Position numbers and translations under genes: made by a program. A DNA stretch of 64,000 nucleotides from Humulus lupulus (lineage: Eukaryota > Streptophyta > Magnoliopsida > Rosales > Cannabaceae), in NCBI RefSeq assembly GCF_963169125.1, contig NC_084802.1, positions 23,033,107 through 23,097,106 of the forward strand, given 5' to 3'. Positions 1 through 12,084 of this stretch are shown here, one piece after another. Each line of letters begins with the position of its first letter. Within the stretch, counting starts at the first letter, position 1. Under the pieces are notes generated by a model that was not told the origin of the DNA, made no database searches, and saw only the letters and a program-made list of their open reading frames with translations.

Positions 1-206
1 TCGATCACTTGGGGGGCATATAAGGTTCATCGATAGCAAAGCATACCAAGGAGTATGTAAACACATGAACAAAATGAGTGAAAACATGCTATGGTACTTA
101 GAGTATTTCTCAAAATTTATGTTTCAATAAATAAAACCAAAGTACTATGCTAAGTTTGGTCATGCGAACAGATATTATAATAAAAGAAACATTATAATAT
201 CAAAAA

Positions 207-345
207 AGCAATCTTTTGCACCGCAAGCAGTATTGCTCGGATGTAATTGTTCTATTAAAAGAAAAGCTTTTGCACCGCGAGCATTATTGTTCGGATGCAA
301 TTGTCCAGTTATAAGTAAAAAAGCTGCCCTTGCAGCAATAAAAAT
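207..345. repeat. Tandem repeat, about 60-bp unit, 2.5 copies
   Basis: The unit contains CTTTTGCACCGCRAGCA followed by TATTGYTCGGATGYAATTGT. It occurs at about 212 and 266, with a decayed partial copy near 320 (AAAGCTGCCCTTGCAGCA). It lies between the pol side and the end of the antisense gene, the same place where element B has its satellite-like array. Confidence 0.75.
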
Positions 346-402
346 AAAATTGTCTTTACAAACAGACCCGTGGGCCATAAAAGTAAAATAAAATAAAAAA
401 TT

Positions 403-3008
403 TTACTGGGTAGGAGGGTCTTGAGGATTTGGGGGAGTGCCCTGGTCGGCAGGAGGACCAGCTTCAGCATTAGCAGAAGGAGCCTTTGCCTTAGCCTTTT
501 CCTCTGCCTCCAACCGGGTGGCGCACTGCGCCATCAAACTTCTCTTCAACCGCTCGGAAAGATAGTTGAAGTTGGCCTCCCGGTTGTGCTTCCAGAAGTC
601 ATAAAAGTAGAGGAGGGTGGCCTCATTGTACTTCTTCAAGTTCGCGACCCCTTCCTCCTCAACCTCCTGCACTCGCCCCTCGAGCTCCCGCACCCGCTCT
701 TCAAGCTTCTTCGCCTCATCCCTGCTGGTGGTTAGATCGAGTTTGAGCTGTTTACACTCTTGGGTGTTAAGTACAGAACTTTCCCTCTATTTATGTCGCT
801 CCTCATTGGCTCTCTTCAAGGCCCCTTGGCAGTCCTGAAGCTTCTGGGTGAGAGTGGCTTGGTCCTCGCACAGCTGTTCATTCAGCTTGGACAGCTCCTT
901 GTTCTCCTCGAGCAGCTTTTTGTTCTCATCCTCAAGTGCTTGCTTAGTCTGAGCAAGCCGGGAGTCGGAGTTCTGTCCACGGGAAACCAACGCCCCAGCA
1001 CGGCGCCAGCTAGCAGTTAAAGACAGCAGCCCCTGAAGACAAAAAATGAAAAAGTAAGGAAAAGAAATCAGACATAAATGATGAAATAGCAAAAGATGAC
1101 TTACGCTGACTATCTCATTCAAACCTCTGTTGATGATTTGGTCGACCTCCATTGAGGCAGTTTCGTTGATGGCGACCTGGCTGCATCTATGCTTCGAGAG
1201 CTTGTATATCCTCTCCCTGGCCGACCCGACCACGAGGCTGGACAGGGAGCCTTCGGACAGGTTGTCCAAAGTCTCCTTTCCAGCGGTCCTGGAGGAGGGC
1301 TGTGGATTCTCAGGCGTGGGCGTCGACTATTCGATGGGGGTGGAGGTGTCATGTTTTCCTTAGAAGGGACAGCGGTTGAAGTATCTTCTGTTCGAGCCTT
1401 CTTCGAGGGGGTCTTGCTGCTTTCTCCTCGAACCCTCTTGCTATCCTTCTTCGGGATAGAAGAAGCAGCGGTGGCCTCGTAATGAGCGAAGACGTCTCCA
1501 GAGTCCATACCTGCACAAAAGGAAACAACTCGAGCAGTGAGATTAAGTGGTCATAGGGGGAACAAAGATAAAAGTAAAAGGATTACAAGCAAAGTGCCCG
1601 AGCTACAACTACTGGTCGTAGCAATATTTACTGAACTACCTAGTTCCTGGAAGAAATCTGAGTTTAAAGAGGGAGCATTCCTAAAATTGCCGTCCCCATC
1701 AAATAGATGAGAGGGAATTGGCAAATTATTTAAAAGCGAGATTATTCTACCGTTTACCTCCGACGAATCGTCAGAAAGTTCGGTAGGCTCGACAGCCTTT
1801 TGTTTTCCCTTGCCCTTGGGGACTGAAGGCTCCTCTGCTCGGTGGGGGACGGCAGGTTCCCTGATCGTAACCCTAGTTGGCCGCCTTCGAGGAGGCGCCT
1901 GAGGTTGCTGCTCGGGTTCCTGTTCGGGTTCCGCGTCAGCTTGAACATCGCCCACCGAGGGTTCGTTCGTCGCAGATTAAGATCCCCAAAGGCCGACCAG
2001 TCTAAGGTTGGCCTCGTTGACTAGGTTTTTTACACTCTTATCATCATTTGGCATGCTGGCTAAGAGTGTTGCCCTTGACTCCATCCCTGGAGTAGGGGTT
2101 GGACGTAGCCACGGGCCTGGAACATGATAGATGTCAAGATATTATGACAGAAAGACACTAAGTAAAGAAGCTGCTCGCGTAAGAACTTTTACCTCCTCGG
2201 GTGAAAGCCAGGTTCTCCGCAGCAAGGTTAGGTGTGAGGAAGTATTCGTGGCGATACTTCCCCACATTAGAAATATGGGTGGTTTCGGACAAAAAAATGC
2301 ATCCGGACTCCTGATGGCAGAAGTGAAAGAACCCCGTACCATCTTGGTTGGGGTTGGATTTAAGGTCAAAGAGAAAATTGACCTCATGGGGGGAAGGTAC
2401 TGGCCATTTTTTGAGCTTATAAAGGATATAGAGTGTGGCCAGCATTCTATATCCGTTCGGAGTGATTTGAAAGGGGGCTACACCGAAATAATTAGCCACC
2501 CCCTAAAAGAACGAGTGAAAAGGCAGGGTGGCACCTGCCTCAATGTGGAACCTCGATCAGGCGCTGTAGGCCCCACCTGGCAGGTTGGTGCGCTGATCGA
2601 TAGATGGTTTGACTAAAGTCACACCCGTCAGATTGTATCTGTTTAGATAGTTGGCAATCATCCGCAGTGTCACCGTACTTTGAGGAACGACATGCCACGC
2701 CACGTCTGGCTGGTCGACATGGCAGGGGCGGGCACGCCTTTGGACATCGGTCTCTGGAGCAAATTCGCCTCGACCACTGGTCGAGGGGGCATCAGCAAAA
2801 GGCTGGCCTGAAGAGTTAGGGTTATTCCTTTTTCGAGCTTTTGTTTTGGTTCGGGCCATTCTTTGGTTGGGGACTGGAGGACAATTTGAACTAGGGCGAG
2901 AAAAGGGGATTTCCTGTATCAAGGTAGATGGGTTCTCTTCGCCTTCGAGCAGTTGGGCCAAGAGATCGTCTTCAATAGGTCTTTCTCCTCCCCAAGGGTC
3001 TTGCATAA
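403..3008 (-). pseudogene. Antisense accessory gene of element A (PF04195-like plus coiled coil), spliced, broken
   Basis: The gene runs opposite to its retrotransposon. Read on the minus strand, exon 2 starts after TTTGCAG at about 3011. It has ATG codons near 3003 and before a basic MARTKTKARKRN stretch (possible nuclear signal). A frameshift near 2500-2557 leads into a segment with VAPFQITPNGYR and KKWPVPSPHEV, which resembles the Pfam 'putative gypsy type transposon' domain (PF04195). Good splice pairs give introns at about 2192-2117, 1586-1511 and 1104-1033. Then come a Ser/Pro/Lys-rich linker (SKKARTED), a frameshift near 1290, and a coiled coil (LEDENKKLLEENKEL). One in-frame TAG at 787-789 is followed by more coiled coil and an acidic/proline tail ending at 403. 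Exon 1 may be non-coding, 5' of an intron at about 3450-3011. The biochemical role is unknown. The architecture matches the accessory gene of element B. It is inactivated by at least two frameshifts and one stop. Confidence 0.72.
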
Positions 3009-3450
3009 GAACTGCAAACAGACAATGGAGGAGATAAGACACAATTTGCGAAGTAGTGTGGAAGATTGGGATAACGTTGCTCGCGTCTAAAAAACCAGCA
3101 GCATCCTACTCCTACACTGAGATTCGGTAGTAATAGTTTGAAAAACTAATCAAAGAAGAAATAAACCGTTTTCTGAAAGAGAACTGCTTCGACTCCTAAA
3201 GGGCGGGAAAAAACTCAGTTTTTTCACCTAGCTTAAAGGTTGAATTTTTACGTCGATCTTACGCCCTAAACCTATGATCCTTACTATCAAACTAAGTCCT
3301 AACCTATACAAAGCATAAAGACGCCCTATTACTTAGCAATGGAAGGTTTATACAAAAGAAAAAATCCTCATGAAACCCTATTCGAGAACATAGAAATCAC
3401 AGAGCATAGAAACGGCGTGCATGGCATAAATTTAGAAAGACAATGATTAC

Positions 3451-3611
3451 CTGAGCAAAGATGGAGGTTCGGAAGGGGATGAAAAAGTTCGAGTCAGGAA
3501 GATCCTCAGCTAGGCGACTATCTGGTTTCAAAGCTCTGTAGGCAAAGTTCTTGAAGTTCTTGGCAAAGACGGTAAGAAAAACCTTTTTGAGAAGGAAAAT
3601 GAGGTATTTAT
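3451..3611 (-). promoter_or_regulatory. TATA box and first exon of the antisense gene of element A
   Basis: On the minus strand CCATAAATACCTC lies at 3613-3601. It resembles the TATAAATACCC upstream of the accessory gene of element B. About 150 bases downstream the sequence reads CTTTGCTCAG followed by GTAATC, a good 5' splice site at 3451/3450. The first exon is probably mostly leader. The transcription start is inferred, not seen. Confidence 0.5.
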
Positions 3612-3831
3612 GGAGACCGAGGTATGGCCAAAAAGTAACAATCATTATTTTTTTAATTCTCGAAACGTGGGGAAGTGTATAAGCCGTCAATTTGTTTCTT
3701 GAAAACTGAAAGGGCTTGATTAGACATAATTATGTCACGATTTTCAAAAACGCACGGGGATTCTGACAGGCATCGTGGGGGTATGAATGGTTGCTTCCTT
3801 AAAGTTTCTTTATTGCTGGTCGCACTAAACA

Positions 3832-3846
3832 AACTTGGGGGGCAAA
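3832..3846 (+). other. Polypurine tract of element A
   Basis: AACTTGGGGGGCAAA lies immediately 5' of the TG that opens the LTR. This is the expected plus-strand priming site and fixes the element's orientation. Confidence 0.85.
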
Positions 3847-4446
3847 TGTTATCCAAAAAACAAACATGGATGACATGACAAATATTTAGTACACGTGGCT
3901 AACATCTGGCAGAATTCGTGTTCGACTGTCGACCAGGAATACATCTAGTGTCACGACGTTCGATCTCTTCATACGACCATCCTGGTCGTACGAATGATAG
4001 ACGCGGAAAAGATCTTATGCAGTTATGATAGTATCCGAAATTATCTCCCATGATTTCCGTAGTATCCGATCATTTAGGAAATAATATCTGTAACAAATTA
4101 ATGTAAATCCTTCTTGAGCCTATAAAGAGAGAATGAGGGCTCAAGGGAAAGGGATCTTCTTCTTCTTTCTTGCTTTCAGATCACTTGATATTAGAGTTAT
4201 CATATTAGATACATTGTATTATTTCTCAGAGGTTGTTGAAACTCATTGAACCCTAGTTCTTTGATCACTCATTTGAGTCTTATATCAATAACAATTCAAG
4301 TGGACGTATGTTATTACCAAATTCTGGGACCGAACCACTATAAACTTTTGTGTTGTTTATCATTTCGTCATCACATTCTTTCCAACGTGTTTTTCCACAT
4401 CAAGCAAATTTGACTCCGTGTCAGTTGGCCAAAATCAGGGTCAACA
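3847..4446 (+). repeat. 3' LTR of gypsy element A (600 bp)
   Basis: Starts TGTTATCC and ends GGGTCAACA. It has a TATA-like CCTATAAAGAG near 4119 and a U5 motif GGGACCGAACCACTATAAAC near 4329. The U5 motif and the TTGACTCCGTGTCAGTTGG tail are shared with the LTRs at 5514-6272 and 56729-57368, so these form one superfamily. It carries no ORF. Confidence 0.87.
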
Positions 4447-5132
4447 ATAATAATATATAATACAAAACTAAATATTAAATAATTATATTAACATAAATTC
4501 AAGTGCTATAAAATATTATTATTATAATAATTATTTATAATATATAATCCTAATTAATTTTTTTAAATTTTTAGTAGAATAAATATTTAGTGAAGGTTTC
4601 TAATTAAAAATTATGATAGGTACAATGAACATAAAAAACTGGTGCTGGTGCTAAATTTTTCCCATTTTCCCAAAATACCTTTCCTCTATTTTCAGTGGAT
4701 TTTTCTTATTGAAAAAGATTTCCCTGTGTCCCTTTTGAATTTTAATTTGTTGCATTTATTTATTACTTGGAAATTTAAGAGTAATACAATAGAAAATGAG
4801 ATAAATATAAATGAAGTACATCAATTTCCTCATCCATTACGATCATGTCATTTGACTCGTATATATTAAAACATGATCAAAATAACTTCTTTTTTTTTTT
4901 CTTTCAAATTATGTCTAACTAATCAATTTTTTTTTAAAAACTACATATTTTTTAAGTATATATACATAATTGATTAGACACAATTTATATTAATTAGACT
5001 AACTTTAATTATTTGAAAGAGAATCTTATAATTTGTATGGTTATCTCATTACTATATATAATAGATTTATTGTTGTCAATAATAGATTTATCTCATCACT
5101 TGTACATATAAATTTATGTCAATAATAACAAT
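4447..5132. other. AT-rich spacer, no gene seen
   Basis: Very AT-rich sequence between the 3' LTR of element A and a long-TIR element. A 75-codon open frame at 4642-4869 has no recognisable motif and a low-complexity composition. I see no repeat boundary here other than the flanking ones. Confidence 0.6.
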
Positions 5133-6752
5133 GGTAAATACTTATTTGCTATATGTATTTTATCGGATTACACACTTGGTTATTATATTTATAATAATAA
5201 TCATTTGGTAACATTTGTTTGTAATTCGTACTAATTTGATACCTTCTGTTGAAATGCGGTCAACTTTTTTTTTAAATATAACTATATTGGTCATCTTTTT
5301 AATGATTTATTTTATTTTCTTTTATTTTTGTTATTTTAAAATAATTCAAAAATAGTTTTTAAATTAATAAAATAAAAATTATTTTATAGAATGAATCAAT
5401 TAAATGTAAATTTTTAAATAAAAAATAATATATATTAATTTAAATAAAAATATTTAATAAAACTATTTTAATTTATTAAATAAACATAAATATGTTTAAT
5501 TTGGAATATAAATTGTTATTCCAAAAATTGACATATCTGATGTGGCATTATACTTTAGACATATGTCATTATGCTTTGGACACGTGGCATTAAGTTTAGA
5601 CGTGTGGCGTTAGGCCAGGCAGGCTGGTTGGCGTGTAAACACAAAATGTATAATAATTACTGCTCGACAGGTATACCAGCTGGTCGGTAAGACGGACAAA
5701 CAAACCTGGTCGGCAAGAAGAGGTTACACTCACCGTTAGCACTCTGCAAGAATCGCCCAACCACCCTCAAGGGGTGTCTAACAGCTTTGAAAACTCGATC
5801 AAGCCTCCTAACAAATAAGATTGTAACTACCTGCGAGAATAATGAGATATTTCCACCATCAATTACGCTGTGTGCTGCCCTTGTGCCAACAGAACATTAT
5901 AAATACAAACTCTCCACCACAGTGGTGGGGGTTCACGAACTCGCCTACTGACCAGTATTTGGAAAGATACTGGACAACATATTTTTATACCTAGCAGTGA
6001 TCCTACCTTATTGTATTGTCTTTTACACATTGAAATCCCCTTGTAATCCCATGTGATTTTGTGTAAACATTTAAGATTAATACAAATCTATGAGGAAGTA
6101 GGTCATTACCAGTTCTTGGGGCCGAACCTCTATAAATCACGGTGTTCTTTATTTTTTTATTGCTCATTAATATTAGGTTTTTGGCTCATTTATTGTTTAT
6201 TGATTGTTTTATTGAAAGCTTTCGAATTAATTATTTTGACTCCGCGTTAGTTGGCTAAAAAATCAGTCAACATAAATTAAGAAAAAAACTAAAACCAATA
6301 TTTTTAAATTAATGAAAGTAAACTAAAAACCTAATAATTTTTTTAAAGTTTTTATTGAATTATTTTTGTTTGAATTTATTTTAAATTTTGGCTTTTATGT
6401 TTATGGTCTTGATTTTAATTTTTTGGTTTAAGTTTAAGGGTTAGATTTAATTTTTTATTTTTGTTTATTTAAATTATTTCAAAGTTTTAATTATATGTTT
6501 TTCTTTTTGTTTTGTTAATTCAGAAAATAATTTTAAAACATTTTAAAATAACAAAAACAAAAAGAAAATCAAATAAATCATTAAAAAAGATGGGCAATAT
6601 GGTCATATTTGAAATATGAGTTGACCAAATTGCAGCAAAGGTACCAAACTGGTATGAATTATAAATAAAGGGTATTGAATGATCATTATTATAAACATAG
6701 GGTACCAAGTGTGTATTTCGATAAAACACAGGGTACCAAATAAGCATTTAAC
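5133..6752. mobile_element. Long-TIR DNA element (MULE/MITE-like), split by a solo LTR
   Basis: The two ends are long imperfect inverted repeats of at least 220 bp. The left starts GGTAAATACTTATTTG and the right, reversed, starts GTTAAATGCTTATTTG. Both contain TTTTATCG..ATACACACTTGG, TTTGGTACC-like motifs, and TGACC/GGTCAT..TTAATGATTTATTT further in. There is no transposase ORF. I could not find a target duplication. Long TIRs suggest a Mutator-like non-autonomous element (inference). A 759-bp solo LTR sits in the centre. Confidence 0.75.
5514..6272 (+). mobile_element. Solo LTR, gypsy (same superfamily as element A), TSD TAAAT
   Basis: Begins TGTTATTCC and ends CAGTCAACA. It is flanked by TAAAT at 5509-5513 and 6273-6277, a 5-bp target duplication. 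It has a TATA-like ATTATAAATACA near 5895 and the GGGGCCGAACCTCTATAAA motif near 6118. No internal domain and no second LTR follow, so it is a solo LTR left by LTR-LTR recombination (inference). Confidence 0.9.
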
Positions 6753-6757
6753 TTATT

Positions 6758-7529
6758 TGTTACACAAAAATTTCAAGAATAGAATTTATGACCTCGAAAT
6801 ATAGATTCATAAAGTGTAAGCTCGAAAATAACATGTAAGGGTTCAGCACTTGTATAAATTATCATGTTTCCTGATTTGTTCTCATTGGCGACCAAGCACC
6901 AATTAAGAAGGCTCAAGCTTAGACATCAAGCTCGAAAGGATGAATCTTATTCGAAGTCTGAGTGCAATTCGAACCTTCATTGCAAGCTCAAGGAGGTTGA
7001 TCTCCGATGGTTGAGCTCGGTAAAGTCACTGGCTAAGGACGAGGTTATCAGAATGACGAGCTCATGATGTGGGTCGATCTCGAAAGTGTGTAAGTTGTAT
7101 GTTCGAGGTTGATAATCCAGTTTGAACGTGATTGCTATTTTAAAATACCCATTCCTCAGAGATTTGTTGTAATCTGATAATAAATCCCGATTATCATGGG
7201 ATATTGTGTAATTAATGCATTTATTTGTATTTATTTCAAATTTGAATTGTAACTTCCAGAAATTAAAGGGAAGATATTTTGTTAACCAGTCTATAAATAG
7301 ACTGAAAAATTTCATTTGTAAACACGCACAATTTGGTACTGAAAATACTCTGCGAAAATTGCTTTCTAAAAGCTTTAAGAGAATTTCATCACTCAATAAT
7401 ATTGACTCGTGGACTAGGCAGATTTTAAGTGCTGAACCACGTAAAATCTCGCTTGTTTTTTTTATTTGTTTTCTTGATTTAGTGTTTAGTACTCTTCTTA
7501 TTTAAGTTGACGAAAAAACGGTGTCAACA
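6758..7529 (+). mobile_element. Solo LTR, gypsy family 2 (copy 1)
   Basis: Begins TGTTACAC and ends CGGTGTCAACA. The flanks are TTATT (6753-6757) and TGATT (7530-7534), a 4/5 match. A TATA box GTCTATAAATAGACTG lies near 7290. The U5 motif GACTCGTGGACTAGGCAG is shared with the solo LTR at 28572-29359, so both belong to one family. The two open frames inside (6864-7067 and 7215-7505) are incidental. Confidence 0.85.
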
Positions 7530-7720
7530 TGATTAATGTAAATTCAAACATAATATCAATTCAAATCATGCAAAAATATTTAAAAATTTCATGAAACATG
7601 GTGTACGAATATAATGGAAAATATTAAATTTTATGAAATAATTAAATATGTGCATTGGAATCTTTTATGCGATTTGAATTTTTTTAATTAAATTATAGGA
7701 AAAATCTTCAATAAGTTATG
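7530..7720. other. AT-rich spacer
   Basis: A short AT-rich gap between the solo LTR and a palindromic MITE. Nothing recognisable. Confidence 0.5.
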
Positions 7721-8083
7721 CATTTTACTTTATTGGTAGGGCACAATTATGTTTTAGACACGTAAATCAATTTTAATCTCAATTTTTATGACAGTGTTTA
7801 TTATAATCATAGCATGCCTTCTGTAAATTTGCAGAAAATTCTGAATAATTTACGGTATCGGAATCAAGGTTTTGACAGTCTGTTTCACTTGTGCAAGTTT
7901 TTGTATAAGCGTGGAAAACTGACTTTCTCAATCCTAATTTCAGCATTATAAATTATTCAAAAAATTTCGAAAATTTATAAGAGGCCTACTATGACTACAA
8001 TGAACATCGTCATAAAAAAATTGGGGTTATAACTAATTTACGTGCCTAAAACAAGGTCATATCCTACCAATAAAGTAAAAATG
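7721..8083. mobile_element. Palindromic MITE (family P), copy 1
   Basis: The left end CATTTTACTTTATTGGTAGG is mirrored at the right end by CCTACCAATAAAGTAAAAATG. The two halves fold back on each other: TTATGACAGTGTTTAT..TTTGCAGAAAATTCTGAATAATTTAC on the left, and the reverse complement with TAAATTATTCAAAAAATTTCG on the right. The core is shared with the copies at 12299, 12761, 14333 and 22498. No target duplication could be fixed. Confidence 0.78.
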
Positions 8084-10221
8084 TGTACCTTGCTCAAGAC
8101 TCTCTCTTAAATTTTAAAATCTTATTAAGATGGCAATGAAAATCAATCCTCAACCCATGCGGAAAAATAATAGGAAATTTTTTTTTAAAATTAAACTATT
8201 ATACACTCATTCTATCTTATTGGTAAGGAAAATTTAGGTAAAATTACCTTTCAAAAGTCAAATTAATTAAAGGGTGTTATTTTTGTGTATTCTTATTTTA
8301 TTTTATGTTTCTACAAAAGATCAATAAGGAAATAATATGTAAAAATACAAGAAGAATTATGTTCCAACCAAATAAACTTATTATTTATCAAAGTGCATGT
8401 ATCTATAGTGCATGTTTAGATTATAAGTTTCACATATCCTCGACAAGAAAAGTCAATTGAGAACGATAAGTATGTTGAGAAAGAACTGACAAAACAACAT
8501 TCTCAATACCACTTTCTTCAACTAAACTAGAAAAACCAAAAGCCTGAAGCCAATGAAGAGTGAGAGATAACATTAGTATTTTAGACTTGAAATAATCTTA
8601 AACATGCATAACTAAATATACCATCGAAAATCCATATGATGCTTTAGAGCACTCACAGTAGTTCTTTTAAATGAACTATTACTTTAAAAATTTCAAGAAA
8701 CTTCATTAAATTCACCTCTATCAGTCCTTCAAATTTATCCTTCATTTTGGAGGTTCTCTATTTTTGTTTATTTTCTTCTCTAAATTTATAGAATTTTTAG
8801 AGTTCCTTCTATCATTTTTCCTATTTCCTTATTCAATTTTCTTTCTTTTTCTCTTTAAATTTATTAGTTTTTTTATTCATTTTATTATTTTAATTAATAA
8901 AAATATTTAAATAATATAAAAAAAATATGTAGAGAAATTAATATATGGTGTAATATAAAATTTGAATATAAAATAAAGTATAAAAGCTGAATAGAGAGAC
9001 TAAAATTTGTATCCTAAATTTCATATCAATAGTAGGCAAAAGCTGGAGAGATAGAGATAGCCTAAACTACATTATATAAATATATATATATATATTATTT
9101 TGTGGAGCATATATGCCAAATCTCACCAAACCAAATGTAATATGCCTTGTTTGGTTGTAAAGTGTTTTTATTTATTTTTTTTTCCTAAAAAGAAAAGTTG
9201 CAAAGATAAAACACTCTTTTAACCTAATAAAAACTAAATGTTATTACACCTTTTATATATATATATATAATATGATTGTGTTGTGTTCTTCCCATTTGGC
9301 TACTTTTAGTCTACCATGTCATGTCCACTATACACGATTGCCCACCTAACAGGTAATTATTCTCTACAACTATCATATCTGTCAGCCCTTCCAAACATAT
9401 ATAATAACTACAAATATTATAAATTATTTGAATTTATATGACTGCTTATTTTACGCTAAATTTATAATTAATAAATATAACATGAATAATGAACAAATGA
9501 ATTTTTAATTAATCTATTTAAGTGTAATATGTTTGATAAAATTGTGTTCTTAACGTTTAGTTTTTTTTTCATAATGTTGACAAGATATGATATATTTATA
9601 TAAATAATAATATTTTAATTAATTTTAATCATGCTCAATGCAATTATTAGACTTAATTATTGCATTGAGTAGTTGTGTCAATTATGTATGGTGATATTCT
9701 TATACTTATACATATATTATATATTACACTGGTTACAAGTACATTTTGTATTTTAATTAATTATAATATTTTCATAATTAAATTGTTGACACGTTTTAAA
9801 TTATGCTGTATTTGATATGGGTTAAAGTATTTGTATATCAGATTTTGTCATAATCTTGCTGATTTATTCATTAATTTAAAATATAAACATGAATTTCTAT
9901 TCTTACACTCTTGATAAATGTAAATGATATAAATATTTCTCTTTAAAAAAAACTTAAATATAAATTCCTTGTTTATAATTTCAAATTTTTTATTAAAAAA
10001 ATGTAAATTACTGTAGTAAATTTTCTTTACATTCTAATTTGCTTTTTTTTTTCTTTAAGTAAAATATTATTTGAGTTTTTGTGTGTCTTTTTTTTAAATT
10101 TAAAATAAACATTTACTTAAAATTTTAATTCCACAAAATTTAATAACTTTAAAAATTATATTTTGTTATGATATGATCATTTTAGTCAAACTTTTTAAGA
10201 AAAAGTATATATATATATATA
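8084..10221. other. Gene-free AT-rich region
   Basis: No supportable ORF. A segment at about 8646-9075 (GAGCACTCACAGTAGTTC at its left) looks like a decayed MITE, but its right end is unclear. Short TA-repeat runs occur near 9085, 9255 and 10205. Confidence 0.5.
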
Positions 10222-10883
10222 GGACAATTTTGTGGTGCGGGTGTTAAAAATGTCTTCACCTGTGGGAACCTTTTTTTGTAATCTGATTGGGTTTTATATT
10301 GATGGGAACTTGTTAATAAAATAGGCATGGGTGTATTGGGTATTATTTTTTCAGTAACTTTTTATCAGTAATTTTTTTTTAAATATTTCAAATTGGCAGC
10401 TTTTTCATTTAATATTATACATATATATTTTAAAATTCTGTAGTTGTCAATGACAACGTTTTTCTTTTGAATAATTTTTCTTTTGTTTTTTTATTTCTAA
10501 TTACAATTTGGAAATCTACAACTAACTAAAAGTTAAAAAAAATTTGAAAAATACATTGCATTCATAAAAATACTGAGTGGCAAAAGCGTAAATACGGAGT
10601 GATAAAATCACAAATAAAAGCAGTAAAATATAATTTTTTGTGATCAACGTTTACAAACTTGTAAATATCTATTACAAAATTATAAATATCTGTTACATAT
10701 TTGTAAATAATATTTACAAAAATTAGTTATATAATTGTAGATTTTTTTTTAAGATAAAGCTTCCAAACAAATTCGTAACTAAATTTTTTATTTTTGTAAC
10801 AATAGTTTACTAATATAGTTTTACAACTAAGAAATATATTTTTGTAACTAACATTTACGAAAATATTCCTGCAATTTAGAATC

Positions 10884-11510
10884 TTTCGCAGTGTGGTTGC
10901 GATTTGTATTTTTGCCAAACTACGCTATGCGGTGCGATTTGCGGTTTTAAATTTTATAAATGCGGTTCAAACCATACCGTACTGCATCATTATATATATT
11001 AACTTATTTATATATTTTTTTTCAATTTTACTACATTTAAAGTTAATGCATAAATATTTATATAGTATAATATAATATACACAATATCTATAAAGAAATA
11101 TAATGTTTCACAGGATGCTAAAACATATTCTACTTCAATCTAAAGATATTCCTCCTTAATTAAAATAATATTTACTTTTATATTACATTTTTTATTTGTT
11201 ATTAGTTTGTTATATTTTTATTGTTTTGCTTAAAGTTTATTAGCTTGTTATACATTTAATTATTTTGTTAAACACTCTATGGTTATAAGATTTATTATGA
11301 ATCTTTCTTAATTATAATATTTAATTGTTAAATTATTTGGCGATAAGTATAAACCGCCAAAACCGCACCGCACCACACCGTATTTTTGCTGTGCCGTTTA
11401 TGCGATTTGAGGTCAATGCGGTGCGGGTTGCAGTTTGGAAAATTATTCAAACCGCATATGCGGTGCGGTCCAAAAAATTAGAGAAAAACCGCACCAACCA
11501 CACCACTAGT
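10884..11510. mobile_element. hAT-like MITE with GC-rich TGCGGTGCGG ends
   Basis: The left end CAGTGTGGTTGCGATTTG and the right end (reversed CTAGTGGTGTGGTTGGTGCG) are imperfect inverted repeats. TGCGGTGCGG/CCGCACCGCA blocks lie on both sides of an AT-rich middle. Such CAGTGGTG(C)GGTT ends are common in plant hAT-type MITEs (family knowledge). No 8-bp target duplication could be confirmed. Confidence 0.6.
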
Positions 11511-12084
11511 TACAATATACATTTAAAGATAATCACAATATTATTATTCTTTATAAAAGTATTATATATTTTTTTTAAATCATAGCAAGTCAAATCTCAA
11601 CACTCAATGTTAAACCAAAACCATATTCTAGTCCAAGTTTCAAGTTTTGTTACAAAAATATATTTTAAAATTAAAAAATTAGCTTTGTAAATCTTTGTAA
11701 TAATCATGTTAAATAAATTTATAAATAGTTATGTAAATGTGAGTTACAAAAATAATTTTTTTAGTTGTGAAATTAGTTTTGTAAATTGTTGTTACAAAAA
11801 TATAAATTTTGTTTAAAAAAATATTATATTTCATCCATCTGTACCGCATTTTTCATATAAATATACATACTCAATAAAGTATTTTATAAATAATAAATAT
11901 CTTAAATTTATATTCTGAAGTTGTATCACATAAATTTGATGGTTCCTGTAATTTTTTAGTACAATATTGTAACAATATGGAAAAGTATAATATTATTATA
12001 TATTTTGTTTATGATTTTTTAACTAAAAAATCTATTTTTCTCCTATGGTTCCTACTCTCTTGACTTGAGCACAAGTCTTTCATA

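Larger units (their letters stand above)
1..4446 (+). mobile_element. Ty3/gypsy element A (Tat-like), 3' portion
   Basis: This is the right-hand end of a plus-strand LTR retrotransposon whose gag-pol lies left of the window. Plus orientation is shown by a purine tract (TTGGGGGGCAAA) directly before an LTR that starts TGTTATCC and ends GTCAACA. It is also shown by the block at 1-200, which recurs at 63348-63551 downstream of a plus-strand integrase (element C). The internal part holds a tandem repeat and a gene on the opposite strand (403-3600). A long 3' internal region with an extra ORF is typical of Tat-lineage gypsy elements (family knowledge). The first five bases after the LTR are ATAAT, but the matching target duplication would be outside the window. 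Confidence 0.82.

Noticed and set aside
2131..2616. 161-codon plus-strand ORF
   Set aside because: It is the shadow of the minus-strand PF04195-like exon, which has recognisable motifs, splice sites and neighbours in the same gene.
4642..4869. Small plus-strand gene
   Set aside because: AT-rich chance frame with no motif, promoter or homologous context visible.
11325..11585. 86-codon ORF in the hAT-like MITE
   Set aside because: Spans the MITE's GC-rich inverted end and its flank; no coding signal.
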